From positions 1-23,405 of the IMG/VR virus record IMGVR_UViG_3300034407_000115: DNA of 23,405 nt. One strand, given 5' to 3'. The notes beneath the pieces were generated by a model. The model saw only the letters and a program-made list of their open reading frames with translations. It was not told the origin of the DNA and made no database searches. Each line of letters starts with the position of its first letter. Position 1 is the first letter of the stretch. This DNA is from a virus. Below, piece after piece: positions 16,218-22,253 of the stretch. The translations under genes and the position numbers were made by a program.

Positions 16218-16416
16218 ATTTCACCCTTTCTACGGAAAGATTTTTTAGTATTACAGTTAGCATAGCATGATTACTGGTTACTTTCTCATTCATCACTGCC
16301 GTAGTTTTATCAACAGTAACTAAAGTACGAGTAACCCAAGTAGACCATGTGCCAACAACGCCTACGACAATAGAAACTCCAGCAGCAATAAAGATTAATT
16401 TGACCTGATAACTCAT
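16198..16416 (-). CDS. Small single-span membrane protein
   Basis: A 72-aa protein. I chose the ATG at 16416-16414 (MSYQVKLIF) rather than an in-frame ATG four codons earlier. GGAG at 16423-16426 sits 6 bases before it, and the ATG overlaps the upstream stop (TGATG). Residues 7-29 form one hydrophobic helix (IFIAAGVSIVVGVVGTW); the rest is a polar, mildly basic tail with coiled-coil-like spacing (TVDKTTAVMNEKV). This could be a holin-like or spanin-like lysis protein or an envelope-contact protein. Its place among head-tail genes, away from the endolysin, does not decide. I do not recognise a family. Confidence 0.6.
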   Translation of the reverse strand: MSYQVKLIFIAAGVSIVVGVVGTWSTWVTRTLVTVDKTTAVMNEKVTSNHAMLTVILKNLSVERVKYVNVRD

Positions 16417-16691
16417 CAGCATCTCCATCTTTTACGAGCTTGTCGAAGCCGACTGTTTGGATCTTTAGCCGCCTTCGGAAATTGTTTCATTTGTCCCGCA
16501 GACCTAGCGCAATAAGATTTCCGTCTCTTCGCATCCTTGCTACCTTTTTTAACTTTGCCCGTGACCGCAGTCTTTAACTTTGATCCTGGGTTCTTTGCTC
16601 TATAGGATTTAACACCTTTCTCAGTCATCCCCGCCCCACTCTTAGTAGGACGAAAGTTCTTTTTATTTCTCTTTGGCATGTTATCAGCCAT
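16416..16691 (-). CDS. Small, very basic conserved phage protein
   Basis: A 91-aa protein with a large excess of Lys and Arg. The phrases KSGAGMTEKGVKSYRAKNPG (17-36) and KRRKSYCARSAGQMKQFPKA (55-74), and the end RLRQARKRWRC, belong to a family frequent in marine phages that I recall as DUF6321-type. Two cysteines are present (in SYC and at the C-terminus). A nucleic-acid-binding role, possibly with packaged DNA, is inferred only from charge. The first ATG is supported by a GAGG ribosome site; the second ATG (MPKRNKK) has none. It starts 8 bases after the 201-aa gene. Confidence 0.65.
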   Translation of the reverse strand: MADNMPKRNKKNFRPTKSGAGMTEKGVKSYRAKNPGSKLKTAVTGKVKKGSKDAKRRKSYCARSAGQMKQFPKAAKDPNSRLRQARKRWRC

Positions 16692-16699
16692 AGGAACCT

Positions 16700-17305
16700 C
16701 TAAGCGTAAAAGATCGTTGCAGAAGTTGCGTTAACAGAGCTGTAAGTAAGGTAAGCTCCGTCTGGAAACACCATCCCATTGTCTGGGACATCTGGATATT
16801 CCGAACCTACACTCGCAGGGGTTTGATATTGTAAAAGAGCCGTTCCTGTTACAGAGCCGTTCCTAAACGAAATCGTTCCACCCGTAGCAGTGCTGACTAA
16901 ATAAATACCTTTTAATCTACATCTTCCAGCAAAAATAGTAGCCTGTATTGTAGCACCTGATCCTGCCGTAACTGTTCCCGCTGGATCACCTACTGCGGCT
17001 ATTTGAGTAACTGTTGCAAAGATTGATGTTCCTGTTGCTATTCCAGCGTTGCCGCCTGTAATAGTTTCTGCTAGAGCCGCGCCGCTTGCATCTGTTCCAG
17101 TAACAGTGAAAGTTATTCCACTATCATTACCACCAGAAGTAATAGTAACATTTCTTGGACTGTCGAAAGTCACAGCACCGCCGCTTGCTAACGCACCACC
17201 TATGACTAAGTTAGCATTGTTTGCAACCTGTGCGCTTTCTGAAATTCCATCTGGATCCGCCGCCGCTGATTCAATAAAGGTGGATTGTACGTCTGAACCT
17301 GCCAT
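16700..17305 (-). CDS. Beta-rich virion protein (possible decoration protein)
   Basis: A 201-aa protein rich in Ala, Gly, Thr, Ser and Val, with alternating patterns typical of beta-sandwich virion proteins (VTITSGGNDSGITFTVTG, ATIFAGRCRLKGIYLV). It ends with YLTYSSVNATSATIFYA. There is a strong AAGGAG ribosome site. No catalytic or membrane motif is visible. It belongs to a group of proteins known from marine phages as abundant structural proteins of unknown role. Position behind a hairpin and the 205-aa gene suggests that both are needed at high copy number, for example as head decoration or head fibres. Confidence 0.55.
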   Translation of the reverse strand: MAGSDVQSTFIESAAADPDGISESAQVANNANLVIGGALASGGAVTFDSPRNVTITSGGNDSGITFTVTGTDASGAALAETITGGNAGIATGTSIFATVTQIAAVGDPAGTVTAGSGATIQATIFAGRCRLKGIYLVSTATGGTISFRNGSVTGTALLQYQTPASVGSEYPDVPDNGMVFPDGAYLTYSSVNATSATIFYA

Positions 17306-17325
17306 ATTATTCTCCTTTACAAAAG

Positions 17326-17347
17326 AGGTAGGGGTTTCCCCCTACCT
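17326..17347 (-). terminator. Perfect hairpin between two structural genes (attenuator or weak terminator)
   Basis: Nine-base arms AGGTAGGGG and CCCCTACCT enclose a TTTC loop. Read on the minus strand, the hairpin comes 6 bases after the stop of the 205-aa gene and is followed by a short, weak T run (CTTTTG). The GC-rich stem is convincing; the poor T tract suggests partial termination, RNA processing or protection of the upstream message rather than a full stop. Confidence 0.6.
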
Positions 17348-17353
17348 TAATTA

Positions 17354-17971
17354 TTAACTTGCTACATCGTAACCAGTGATTGTAATCAGCAAACGTCCCG
17401 CAGTATAATCTGCGTCTGTTGTTGCGCCCGCAGTTAAATACAGATACTGATCTGCCGCAATATCGCCACCGGCAACTAAACTACCCGCCGCTAAATCACC
17501 TGAGTTGATAATCAACGTCTCAGTTAGATCAGAAATAGCAGTATCTTCAACACCTGTAGCTTCTGTAGCAGAATGTAGATTAATGTCTGGATCTCCACCC
17601 GCAGGTGTTTCGAGACACATCATAGTAACACCAAAAACTGTACCGGAGTTAGCAGTAGTTACCTGACCAATGTAGGCAACTCCATCACCGTCTTTACCAA
17701 TAATATCTCCTGCTGCTGTTGAATGCAGTCCAGTTAGATCAATCATTATAGTTGTTTTAACAATGTTTACATTAGTAGTAGTGTCACTTTTAAATCTTTC
17801 TACTTGAGTAACATAAACAGCCGCAGTACCTTCTATTCCTGCCGCTGTTGCAGCTTCAACAGCCATTTTATTACCACTGGTAATTGTAATAGTACCTGTT
17901 GTTGCATTTTTTGTTACGGTTTCAAAACCATTTTCCGAACGGACTGGACCGTTAAATGTTGTATTAGCCAT
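17354..17971 (-). CDS. Beta-rich virion protein, possible head decoration or fibre
   Basis: A 205-aa protein beginning MANTTFNGPVRSENGFETVT, a start I know from marine phage structural proteins. The body is rich in Thr, Ala, Gly, Val and Asp (TTTNVNIVKTTIMIDLTG, TAAGDIIGKDGDGVAYIG), predicted all-beta and acidic, with no Cys-rich or catalytic motif. It is the first gene after the terminator and inverted-repeat region, with a strong AAGGAG site 6-7 bases before the ATG. It therefore heads a separate transcription or translation unit. High copy number on the capsid surface is inferred. Confidence 0.55.
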   Translation of the reverse strand: MANTTFNGPVRSENGFETVTKNATTGTITITSGNKMAVEAATAAGIEGTAAVYVTQVERFKSDTTTNVNIVKTTIMIDLTGLHSTAAGDIIGKDGDGVAYIGQVTTANSGTVFGVTMMCLETPAGGDPDINLHSATEATGVEDTAISDLTETLIINSGDLAAGSLVAGGDIAADQYLYLTAGATTDADYTAGRLLITITGYDVAS

Positions 17972-17997
17972 ATCAATCTCCTTGTCTTGGCAAATGT

Positions 17998-18016
17998 CAG
18001 TCGCGGGATGCGACTG
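17998..18016 (-). promoter_or_regulatory. Stem-loop in the leader of the 205-aa gene
   Basis: Perfect 7-base arms CAGTCGC and GCGACTG flank a 5-base loop (GGGAT on the plus strand). On the minus strand it directly follows TTGACA (18015-18020), with which it partly overlaps, and lies about 26 bases before the ATG of the 205-aa gene. It could be a 5' mRNA stabilising hairpin, a processing site or a protein-binding operator. It lacks a T tract, so it is not a terminator. Confidence 0.55.
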
Positions 18017-18028
18017 TCAAGGTATGTA

Positions 18029-18045
18029 TAGAATACAATATTCTA
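18029..18045. repeat. Inverted repeat TAGAATA / TATTCTA
   Basis: Perfect 7-base arms TAGAATA and TATTCTA are separated by CAA. It is AT-rich and lies between the terminator at 18054-18085 and the stem-loop at 17998-18016. The size and symmetry fit a binding site for a dimeric protein or an element of a phage promoter. No known factor can be named. Confidence 0.5.
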
Positions 18046-18053
18046 AAAGAAAA

Positions 18054-18085
18054 AGAAAGGGTCAAGTTGATACCGGACCCTTTCT
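18054..18085 (-). terminator. Rho-independent terminator after the 58-aa gene
   Basis: Ten-base perfect arms AGAAAGGGTC and GACCCTTTCT enclose a 12-base loop. On the minus strand the hairpin begins 4 bases past the stop of the 58-aa gene and is followed by TTTTCTTTTA, a good T tract. It closes the capsid part of the late module. Confidence 0.8.
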
Positions 18086-18089
18086 CTAT

Positions 18090-18266
18090 TTATTTGTCTT
18101 TTTTGGCTTCTTCTGCAATAATAAGTCCTAGGACAGCACATGCAACACCGACGAACAACAATTCGCCTACACCTGATATCATTCCTATACCTATAACTCC
18201 TACACCTATCGCAGCATAACTCGATGGTTCAGACAGGCGACCAGTAATCCAATTTACAATTTTCAT
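18090..18266 (-). CDS. 58-aa small membrane protein, holin-like
   Basis: I read this 58-aa frame directly (MKIVNWITGRLSEPSSYAAI...): start 18266, TAA at 18090-18092. AGGAG at 18273-18277, 6 bases before the ATG, makes translation convincing. Residues 1-16 are amphipathic with ITGRLSEPSSYA; residues about 18-50 are hydrophobic and Gly/Val/Ile-rich (IGVGVIGIGMISGVG, FVGVACAVLGLII), enough for one long or two short membrane helices. The tail is charged (EEAKKDK). Small proteins with this LxEPSxYA-type start occur in marine phages and are taken as holin-like. It lies alone between two terminators right after the capsid gene, so its level could be set separately from both neighbours. Confidence 0.75.
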   Translation of the reverse strand: MKIVNWITGRLSEPSSYAAIGVGVIGIGMISGVGELLFVGVACAVLGLIIAEEAKKDK

Positions 18267-18291
18267 TTTACTCTCCTTTTTAAACGAAAAA

Positions 18292-18313
18292 AGGGCGACT
18301 AAATAGCCGCCCT
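18292..18313 (-). terminator. Terminator after the major capsid gene
   Basis: Six-base GC-rich arms AGGGCG and CGCCCT, with a further CTA/TAG pairing in the 10-base loop. On the minus strand the hairpin starts 22 bases after the capsid stop and is followed by TTTTTTCGTTT. A strong terminator or read-through attenuator, expected behind the most highly expressed late gene. Confidence 0.8.
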
Positions 18314-18335
18314 CTCTATTTCTTAATAGTTCCGA

Positions 18336-19247
18336 TTACGCTCCTGGCGAACCGAATACACAACGTGGATCCGAGAATCCGAAGCTGTAACGCTCTCGAG
18401 CCTTGTATCTCATGTTGCCTGTATCGAAGTCGGACTCCATGTTGGTAGCCATCGGAGTACGCTCAAAGTGGATAAACCCACGAGGTGCATCTGTTTTAAC
18501 CCACCACGCATCTGGATCACTTAGGAAGTCATTGACAGCATAACCGTCAGGAACCATTCCCATTGATTTGATTGCGTTAGTGTCGTTATCCGCAGTGCCA
18601 ACCCGAAGATTAGATACCATGATACGTTCTGCGATGAACTGAAGTTGACGTGGTAGAATTAACTTCATACCGCGAAGAGCAACTTTCATCCCACGCTCAT
18701 CCACATAGCCAGCGATACTGATCAACGCATCTTCCAAAGAAGTTTCGTTTAAATCAGATGCAACCGCTGGTGTGTTTGATAGTGTCCCACCGTTTGTAAG
18801 AGGGTGTGCAGTTGAACAAAGTGCAACTCCATCTCCTCCGGCAGAAGCCCCACCAGTGAACGCGTTGTTCAAGATGCTTGCAGCTTTTACCTGTTTCGTG
18901 TGAGCCATTGACCTAGCAAGAGCACGGGTATATCGGCTTCCGAGACGATCATAAAGATTGTCTTCGATAGCTTCTTCCGTGATTGAGAATGCCAATGCGA
19001 TTGTTTCGTTGTTGTAACGAGCAGTGAATGCTTCGTTAGCATCATCGAAACTTACGGCGTTGCCTTCCGACTTGTTCGGAGCGGCACCAAATCCAGAGAG
19101 CATCACCTCTTCCTCAAACGCTCTGTCTGAAGATTCAGTAGTATAGATCTCTGCATGTTGGTTTTCGTACCTGTCATACTCCATGCCAAATAAGGCATTG
19201 AGACCAGGCTCTAGCTCTTTTGCTAGTTGTGCGCGTGATATAGCCAT
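18336..19247 (-). CDS. Major capsid protein (HK97 fold)
   Basis: A 303-aa protein with the hallmarks of the marine phage coat family. The N-terminal helix AISRAQLAKELEPGLNALFG is followed by a long loop (FEEEVMLSGFGAAPNKSEGN), then the spine-helix region EAIEDNLYDRLGSRYTRALA, with ARSMAHTKQVKAASILNNAF after it. The A-domain segment includes LRGMKLILPRQLQFIAERIM, and the C-terminal part has FIHFERTPMATNMESDFDTG. It follows scaffold and capsid-associated genes and is followed by a strong terminator, the usual position for the coat gene. It would form the icosahedral shell, with about 415 copies if T=7. Size is normal for a shell that needs no large insertion domain. Confidence 0.85.
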   Translation of the reverse strand: MAISRAQLAKELEPGLNALFGMEYDRYENQHAEIYTTESSDRAFEEEVMLSGFGAAPNKSEGNAVSFDDANEAFTARYNNETIALAFSITEEAIEDNLYDRLGSRYTRALARSMAHTKQVKAASILNNAFTGGASAGGDGVALCSTAHPLTNGGTLSNTPAVASDLNETSLEDALISIAGYVDERGMKVALRGMKLILPRQLQFIAERIMVSNLRVGTADNDTNAIKSMGMVPDGYAVNDFLSDPDAWWVKTDAPRGFIHFERTPMATNMESDFDTGNMRYKARERYSFGFSDPRCVFGSPGA

Positions 19248-19258
19248 TTTCTAGTCTC

Positions 19259-19903
19259 CTATACGCCAGTTGTTGAAACAGTACCCGCCGCAATGGAGCC
19301 AGTTGGCGCATTGAAGTGGTTATTGATTCTAACGATTAAAGGGATACCAGCGACAGTAAAGTCTTCATTATCAACATCGTCTTGGATGCCCATAACTCTA
19401 AGAGCTAAAGTGTTGGTGGTTGCGACAGTATTTAGATCCGCAGTTCCAGATGATATACCAGTACTATCAGTACCAGAGTTGCCATCTGCAAGAGCGATGT
19501 TTGAGAAGACCGCTGTGCGAACCTCTGCTTCAGTGTTGTAGCCAGCTACTACATTAGATGTAGCAATTGAGAACAATTGATTTGGACTGTCATACAAGAA
19601 AGCTTTGACGGGGAAATTTGTATCCGCGCCAGAACCAGGCCAGTAATTGGACCAAGTCATTTTTCCAGTAGAACTTGAGACATATTCACAGCCCCAGAAA
19701 ACACCGACAATAGAGACGTTACCACCAGCCGCAGCTTGTAGATCGTCAATAACTCCCGCCGCCAACGGAATAACCGCTTGGCCTTGATAGAGTTTGTTAG
19801 TGTTTGCTGCCGCTATGCGATACTCGCTCAAACCAGTGGAATTGGGTGTAGCACCCTGCATACTTATCGGTCTAAGACCGTATGCGCCATTAGTATTTGC
19901 CAT
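19259..19903 (-). CDS. Capsid-associated virion protein (decoration candidate)
   Basis: A 214-aa protein located between the scaffold group and the coat gene. It starts ANTNGAYGLRPISMQGATPN, which is typical of a family found next to the coat gene in many marine phages. The body is beta-rich, with IVGVFWGCEYVSSSTGKMTW, YWPGSGADTNFPVKAFLYDS and, near the end, VAGIPLIVRINNHFNAPTGS. It has no catalytic motif. Position suggests a capsid decoration or stabilising protein made together with the coat; proof would need virion proteomics. The gene lies 11 bases ahead of the coat start. Confidence 0.6.
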   Translation of the reverse strand: MANTNGAYGLRPISMQGATPNSTGLSEYRIAAANTNKLYQGQAVIPLAAGVIDDLQAAAGGNVSIVGVFWGCEYVSSSTGKMTWSNYWPGSGADTNFPVKAFLYDSPNQLFSIATSNVVAGYNTEAEVRTAVFSNIALADGNSGTDSTGISSGTADLNTVATTNTLALRVMGIQDDVDNEDFTVAGIPLIVRINNHFNAPTGSIAAGTVSTTGV

Positions 19904-19919
19904 TATAGCACCTCATTAA

Positions 19920-20381
19920 TTATTCAGAAGAGGGTTTTCCTCTGCCGAAGGTTACACGACTTTGCCTACTCTGATGAATAGGCATCAAAGGATTTTGTTC
20001 CTTCATTAGATCTTGATCGACTGCGGCCATTGCTTCGCGGGTCCGGGTCCCGTAATACTCGTTTCTTTCATTGGCGGTTTCGATAGGTATTCGACACAAC
20101 ATTAAGCCACCATTACCAATAACTCCTGCAAATTTACCATCTTCGATGGTCGGAGCTTCATAGTCAGGATACTCTTCAGAACGAACGGGTTCCCATCCTT
20201 CACGAAGTTTAGCATGAACATTTGTCTGGTCATCCTCTCCTCGCATAGATGTTCGTATCCAACGATGCACATAACCCGCTGGGGCTTCTGGGGCATCTAG
20301 GCGACTGGGCGGTGCCCAGGGTTTTCTGCGCGTTTGTTTTTCTCGCGTCTCAGTTGATCGTGGTGCTCTTGCTTCTGCCAT
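19920..20381 (-). CDS. Conserved head-module protein of unknown function
   Basis: A 153-aa hydrophilic protein. The N-terminal third is basic and proline-rich (RAPRSTETREKQTRRKPWAP), then GYVHRWIRTSMRGEDDQTNV and REGWEPVRSEEYPDY. A hydrophobic strand, GNGGLMLCRIPIE, comes later, then a helix with NERNEYYGTRTREAMAAVDQ. The segment around the Trp-Ile-Arg and the LMLCRIP strand are familiar from marine phages, where the gene also lies between scaffold and capsid genes. It may help capsid assembly or be a minor head protein. No enzyme can be proposed. Confidence 0.6.
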   Translation of the reverse strand: MAEARAPRSTETREKQTRRKPWAPPSRLDAPEAPAGYVHRWIRTSMRGEDDQTNVHAKLREGWEPVRSEEYPDYEAPTIEDGKFAGVIGNGGLMLCRIPIETANERNEYYGTRTREAMAAVDQDLMKEQNPLMPIHQSRQSRVTFGRGKPSSE

Positions 20382-20385
20382 GTTT

Positions 20386-21315
20386 TTAATCCTTCACATA
20401 CTTTGCATATTCCGAAATAGGTACATTAAGCTTCTTTGCCATCGCAACTTGCGATGGAGTTAGCGTCACGGTCCTGCGCCCCTTTTTAGTGTTGCGAGAT
20501 GCGGAAGATCCAGCGGGTGCGACCTGGGTACTTCCTCCCGTTTTCTTAACGCCTAATTTTGCCGGAAACTCCGACAATAATCTGCGATCTACCTCAGTAT
20601 AGTACTCATTTGACAGCGGGTCAAACCCTTCTTCTTCTACCATCTTACGATGGATGCCAAATGCAGCATAAGTCATAACCTCATCCTGACCAAACCAAGT
20701 ATTTTTTTCGGCCCACTCTCTAGCTTTAGGATCCTCTTGTCGAGGAGGAGGCGGTGCCGCTTGTTGCGGTGCAACAGCCTGTCTTTGTTCTTCGGGCTGC
20801 GCCTGCTCTACAGACAATCTTTGATCAGCGCGTTGTTTTGCAACATTATACCTGTCAGAGTCTATAGTTGCACGAGACAAATATTCTTGCGCCTTGACTA
20901 CAGCATCTGAATCACCGGACTCATACGCGTCCTTGTATGCCTGTCTAGCTGATTGCAACTGTGCATCAACTTTAGCTCCATACTGATTCAAGTAACCACT
21001 ATCTAGCTGTTTGTTATGAGCCTTTAGATTGTTGTTTTCCTGCAACAACTTCTCAGCAAATCTTTGAGCTTCTTCTTTATCACGTTTTTCTTGATGGTAC
21101 TTTGCTGTTTGTTTCTTAATTCGGTTCTGAACATTCTTACTATACGTTTCAAGTTCATCGCCAGCTTCTTCGCTAGGAGCCTCTTCTTGGACTTTAACTT
21201 CAGGCTCTTGCGTAGCAACCTTTTCTTCTGGTGCTTCACTACCGGTTTCTTCTACTTCAACAACAACTGGTTCTTCTGCGTCACCAGCTTGCTTGACTTC
21301 TGTTTCTTCACTCAT
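20386..21315 (-). CDS. Capsid scaffolding protein
   Basis: A 309-aa highly charged protein. Residues 1-55 are acidic and Glu/Val-rich; residues about 57-175 are a long charged helix region with coiled-coil character (NRIKKQTAKYHQEKRDKEEA, RFAEKLLQENNNLKAHNKQL). A Gln/Pro/Ala-rich linker (about 172-195, QRQAVAPQQAAPPPP) precedes a folded middle domain. The basic end carries RRTVTLTPSQVAMAKKLNVP, a helix-turn-helix-like tail that in other phages binds coat protein. This layout and the place upstream of the coat gene are those of a phage scaffold, which organises coat subunits and then leaves the shell. No protease is encoded in the visible region, so exit may be without cleavage. Confidence 0.8.
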   Translation of the reverse strand: MSEETEVKQAGDAEEPVVVEVEETGSEAPEEKVATQEPEVKVQEEAPSEEAGDELETYSKNVQNRIKKQTAKYHQEKRDKEEAQRFAEKLLQENNNLKAHNKQLDSGYLNQYGAKVDAQLQSARQAYKDAYESGDSDAVVKAQEYLSRATIDSDRYNVAKQRADQRLSVEQAQPEEQRQAVAPQQAAPPPPRQEDPKAREWAEKNTWFGQDEVMTYAAFGIHRKMVEEEGFDPLSNEYYTEVDRRLLSEFPAKLGVKKTGGSTQVAPAGSSASRNTKKGRRTVTLTPSQVAMAKKLNVPISEYAKYVKD

Positions 21316-21324
21316 GACTCTCTC

Positions 21325-21810
21325 CTAAATATGTTTAACGTCATCTGGTTCTAAAATAGTAGCAATAACTTCGTCATCATTTATGATGCGAACTTCGCCA
21401 CCATCAATTTTAAAACGAGATCCAGCATAACGACCAATGCAAACCCATTGACCTTGCTTGCACCAAGGCTCTGCGTCTGGTCCGAACTTGTTCGGATCCT
21501 TGTAAGCCATCGGACCAACTCGCATAACATAAGCAACAACAGTAGCTACTGCTTCTCTTTCACGAATTTCATCTGGAATAAATAGTCCACCACCAGTTTT
21601 AGCTTTCCCCTGGTACGGCATAACTAAAATACGCCACCCTGTAGGTTGAGGTAATCTTTCGACTAAGGGTTGATCTAAGAGTGAAGGGTCTAAAACCCTT
21701 TCATCGGCGGGTATATACGCGCTGTCAGCGATAGAAGACGACTTCTCAGCCTCCTTTTCAGCTTTCCTTTTCTGCGCGACATGTTCAGGAAGATATAAGG
21801 TCTTCGACAT
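21325..21810 (-). CDS. groES: GroES/Cpn10-like co-chaperonin
   Basis: A 161-aa protein using the ATG at 21808-21810 (MSKTLYLPEH); the longer in-frame start at 21876 is GTG and deep inside the previous gene. Residues 1-50 are a charged extension absent from host GroES (about 97 aa). From residue 57 the Cpn10 fold is readable: PTGWRILVMPYQGKAKTGG (strand and start of mobile loop), then LFI (76-78) in the place of the GroEL-binding IVL tripeptide, IREREAVATVVAYVMRVG, a roof-like insertion (102-116), and QGQWVCIGRYAGSRFKIDGG (119-138) with the closing DDEVIATI. It should cap the host GroEL to fold phage proteins, probably the coat, as T4 gp31 does. It lies 9 bases before the scaffold start. Confidence 0.85.
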   Translation of the reverse strand: MSKTLYLPEHVAQKRKAEKEAEKSSSIADSAYIPADERVLDPSLLDQPLVERLPQPTGWRILVMPYQGKAKTGGGLFIPDEIREREAVATVVAYVMRVGPMAYKDPNKFGPDAEPWCKQGQWVCIGRYAGSRFKIDGGEVRIINDDEVIATILEPDDVKHI

Positions 21811-22000
21811 CGTCTGCGTTCTTCTCCAGCAGGGCTTTAATTTCTTCTCTGGCAAAGGCAACGCCCCGTATCTCACCTACCAAAGATTTGTACTGCTCCC
21901 AGTCCTTAACTGCACCGTTGGAAAGAGCATCAGATATATTCTGTTCTCTCTCCTTCAATACCTTATACATATAGCGAGCAAATTCAACTCCGTCTAGCAC
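21785..22000 (-). CDS. Small helical protein of unknown function
   Basis: A 71-aa protein, almost entirely helical and acidic, with VEFARYMYKVLKEREQNISD (5-24) and SLVGEIRGVAFAREEIKALL (39-58) as two amphipathic helices. This is a small conserved family in marine phages, usually immediately upstream of head-assembly genes. Its end overlaps the start of the GroES-like gene by 26 bases, so it may regulate or couple that gene's translation. A structural helper role is a guess; there is no recognised function. Confidence 0.6.
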   Translation of the reverse strand: MLDGVEFARYMYKVLKEREQNISDALSNGAVKDWEQYKSLVGEIRGVAFAREEIKALLEKNADDVEDLISS

Positions 22001-22237
22001 TTAATAGATTCCGCTAAATAAATTTGGTTTTACTTGAGCTCCTTGGCCTTTAGCATCCACTTTACCGCCATCTTTGTACTTAACCATGCCGCCGCCCATC
22101 ATGCCTTTAACACCTCGGCCTTTAAGAATGTCCTTCTTAGTAACCTTGCCGTCTCCAGTTAAGTCAGGAAAGTTTCCTTTAACCTTGCCGCCATCTTTGT
22201 ACTTCATCTTTTTCTTTTTTCCCATTGATCCACACAT
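22001..22237 (-). CDS. Basic mini-protein with a single EF-hand/dockerin-like calcium loop
   Basis: A 78-aa protein. Residues 25-36 (DLTGDGKVTKKD) fit the 12-residue calcium loop pattern with ligands at positions 1, 3, 5 and 12, followed by the helix-like ILKGRG. Two copies of KYKDGGKV (12-19 and 53-60) flank it, and the DNA encoding them is also repeated. It is Lys/Gly-rich, has no membrane segment, and has an AAGGA ribosome site 7 bases before the first ATG, which supports that start over the Met at codon 5. Such mini-proteins occur in marine phage late modules. Calcium binding is inferred from the motif only. Confidence 0.65.
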   Translation of the reverse strand: MCGSMGKKKKMKYKDGGKVKGNFPDLTGDGKVTKKDILKGRGVKGMMGGGMVKYKDGGKVDAKGQGAQVKPNLFSGIY

Positions 22238-22253
22238 GAGAGTATCCTTTCTA

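Noticed and set aside
16417-16428. Earlier ATG for the small membrane protein
   Set aside because: The GGAG that would serve translation lies after or within this start; it is spaced correctly only for the ATG at 16416.
17992-18020. Sigma70-type promoter on the minus strand starting with consensus TTGACA (18015-18020)
   Set aside because: At spacings of 16-18 bases the -10 candidates are poor (GACATT is the best), and the spacer is filled by a perfect hairpin. I keep the hairpin as a feature but do not call a promoter.
21811-21876. Longer N-terminus for the GroES-like protein
   Set aside because: The upstream start is GTG with no ribosome site and lies deep in the 71-aa gene; the ATG at 21810 gives a typical phage protein start.
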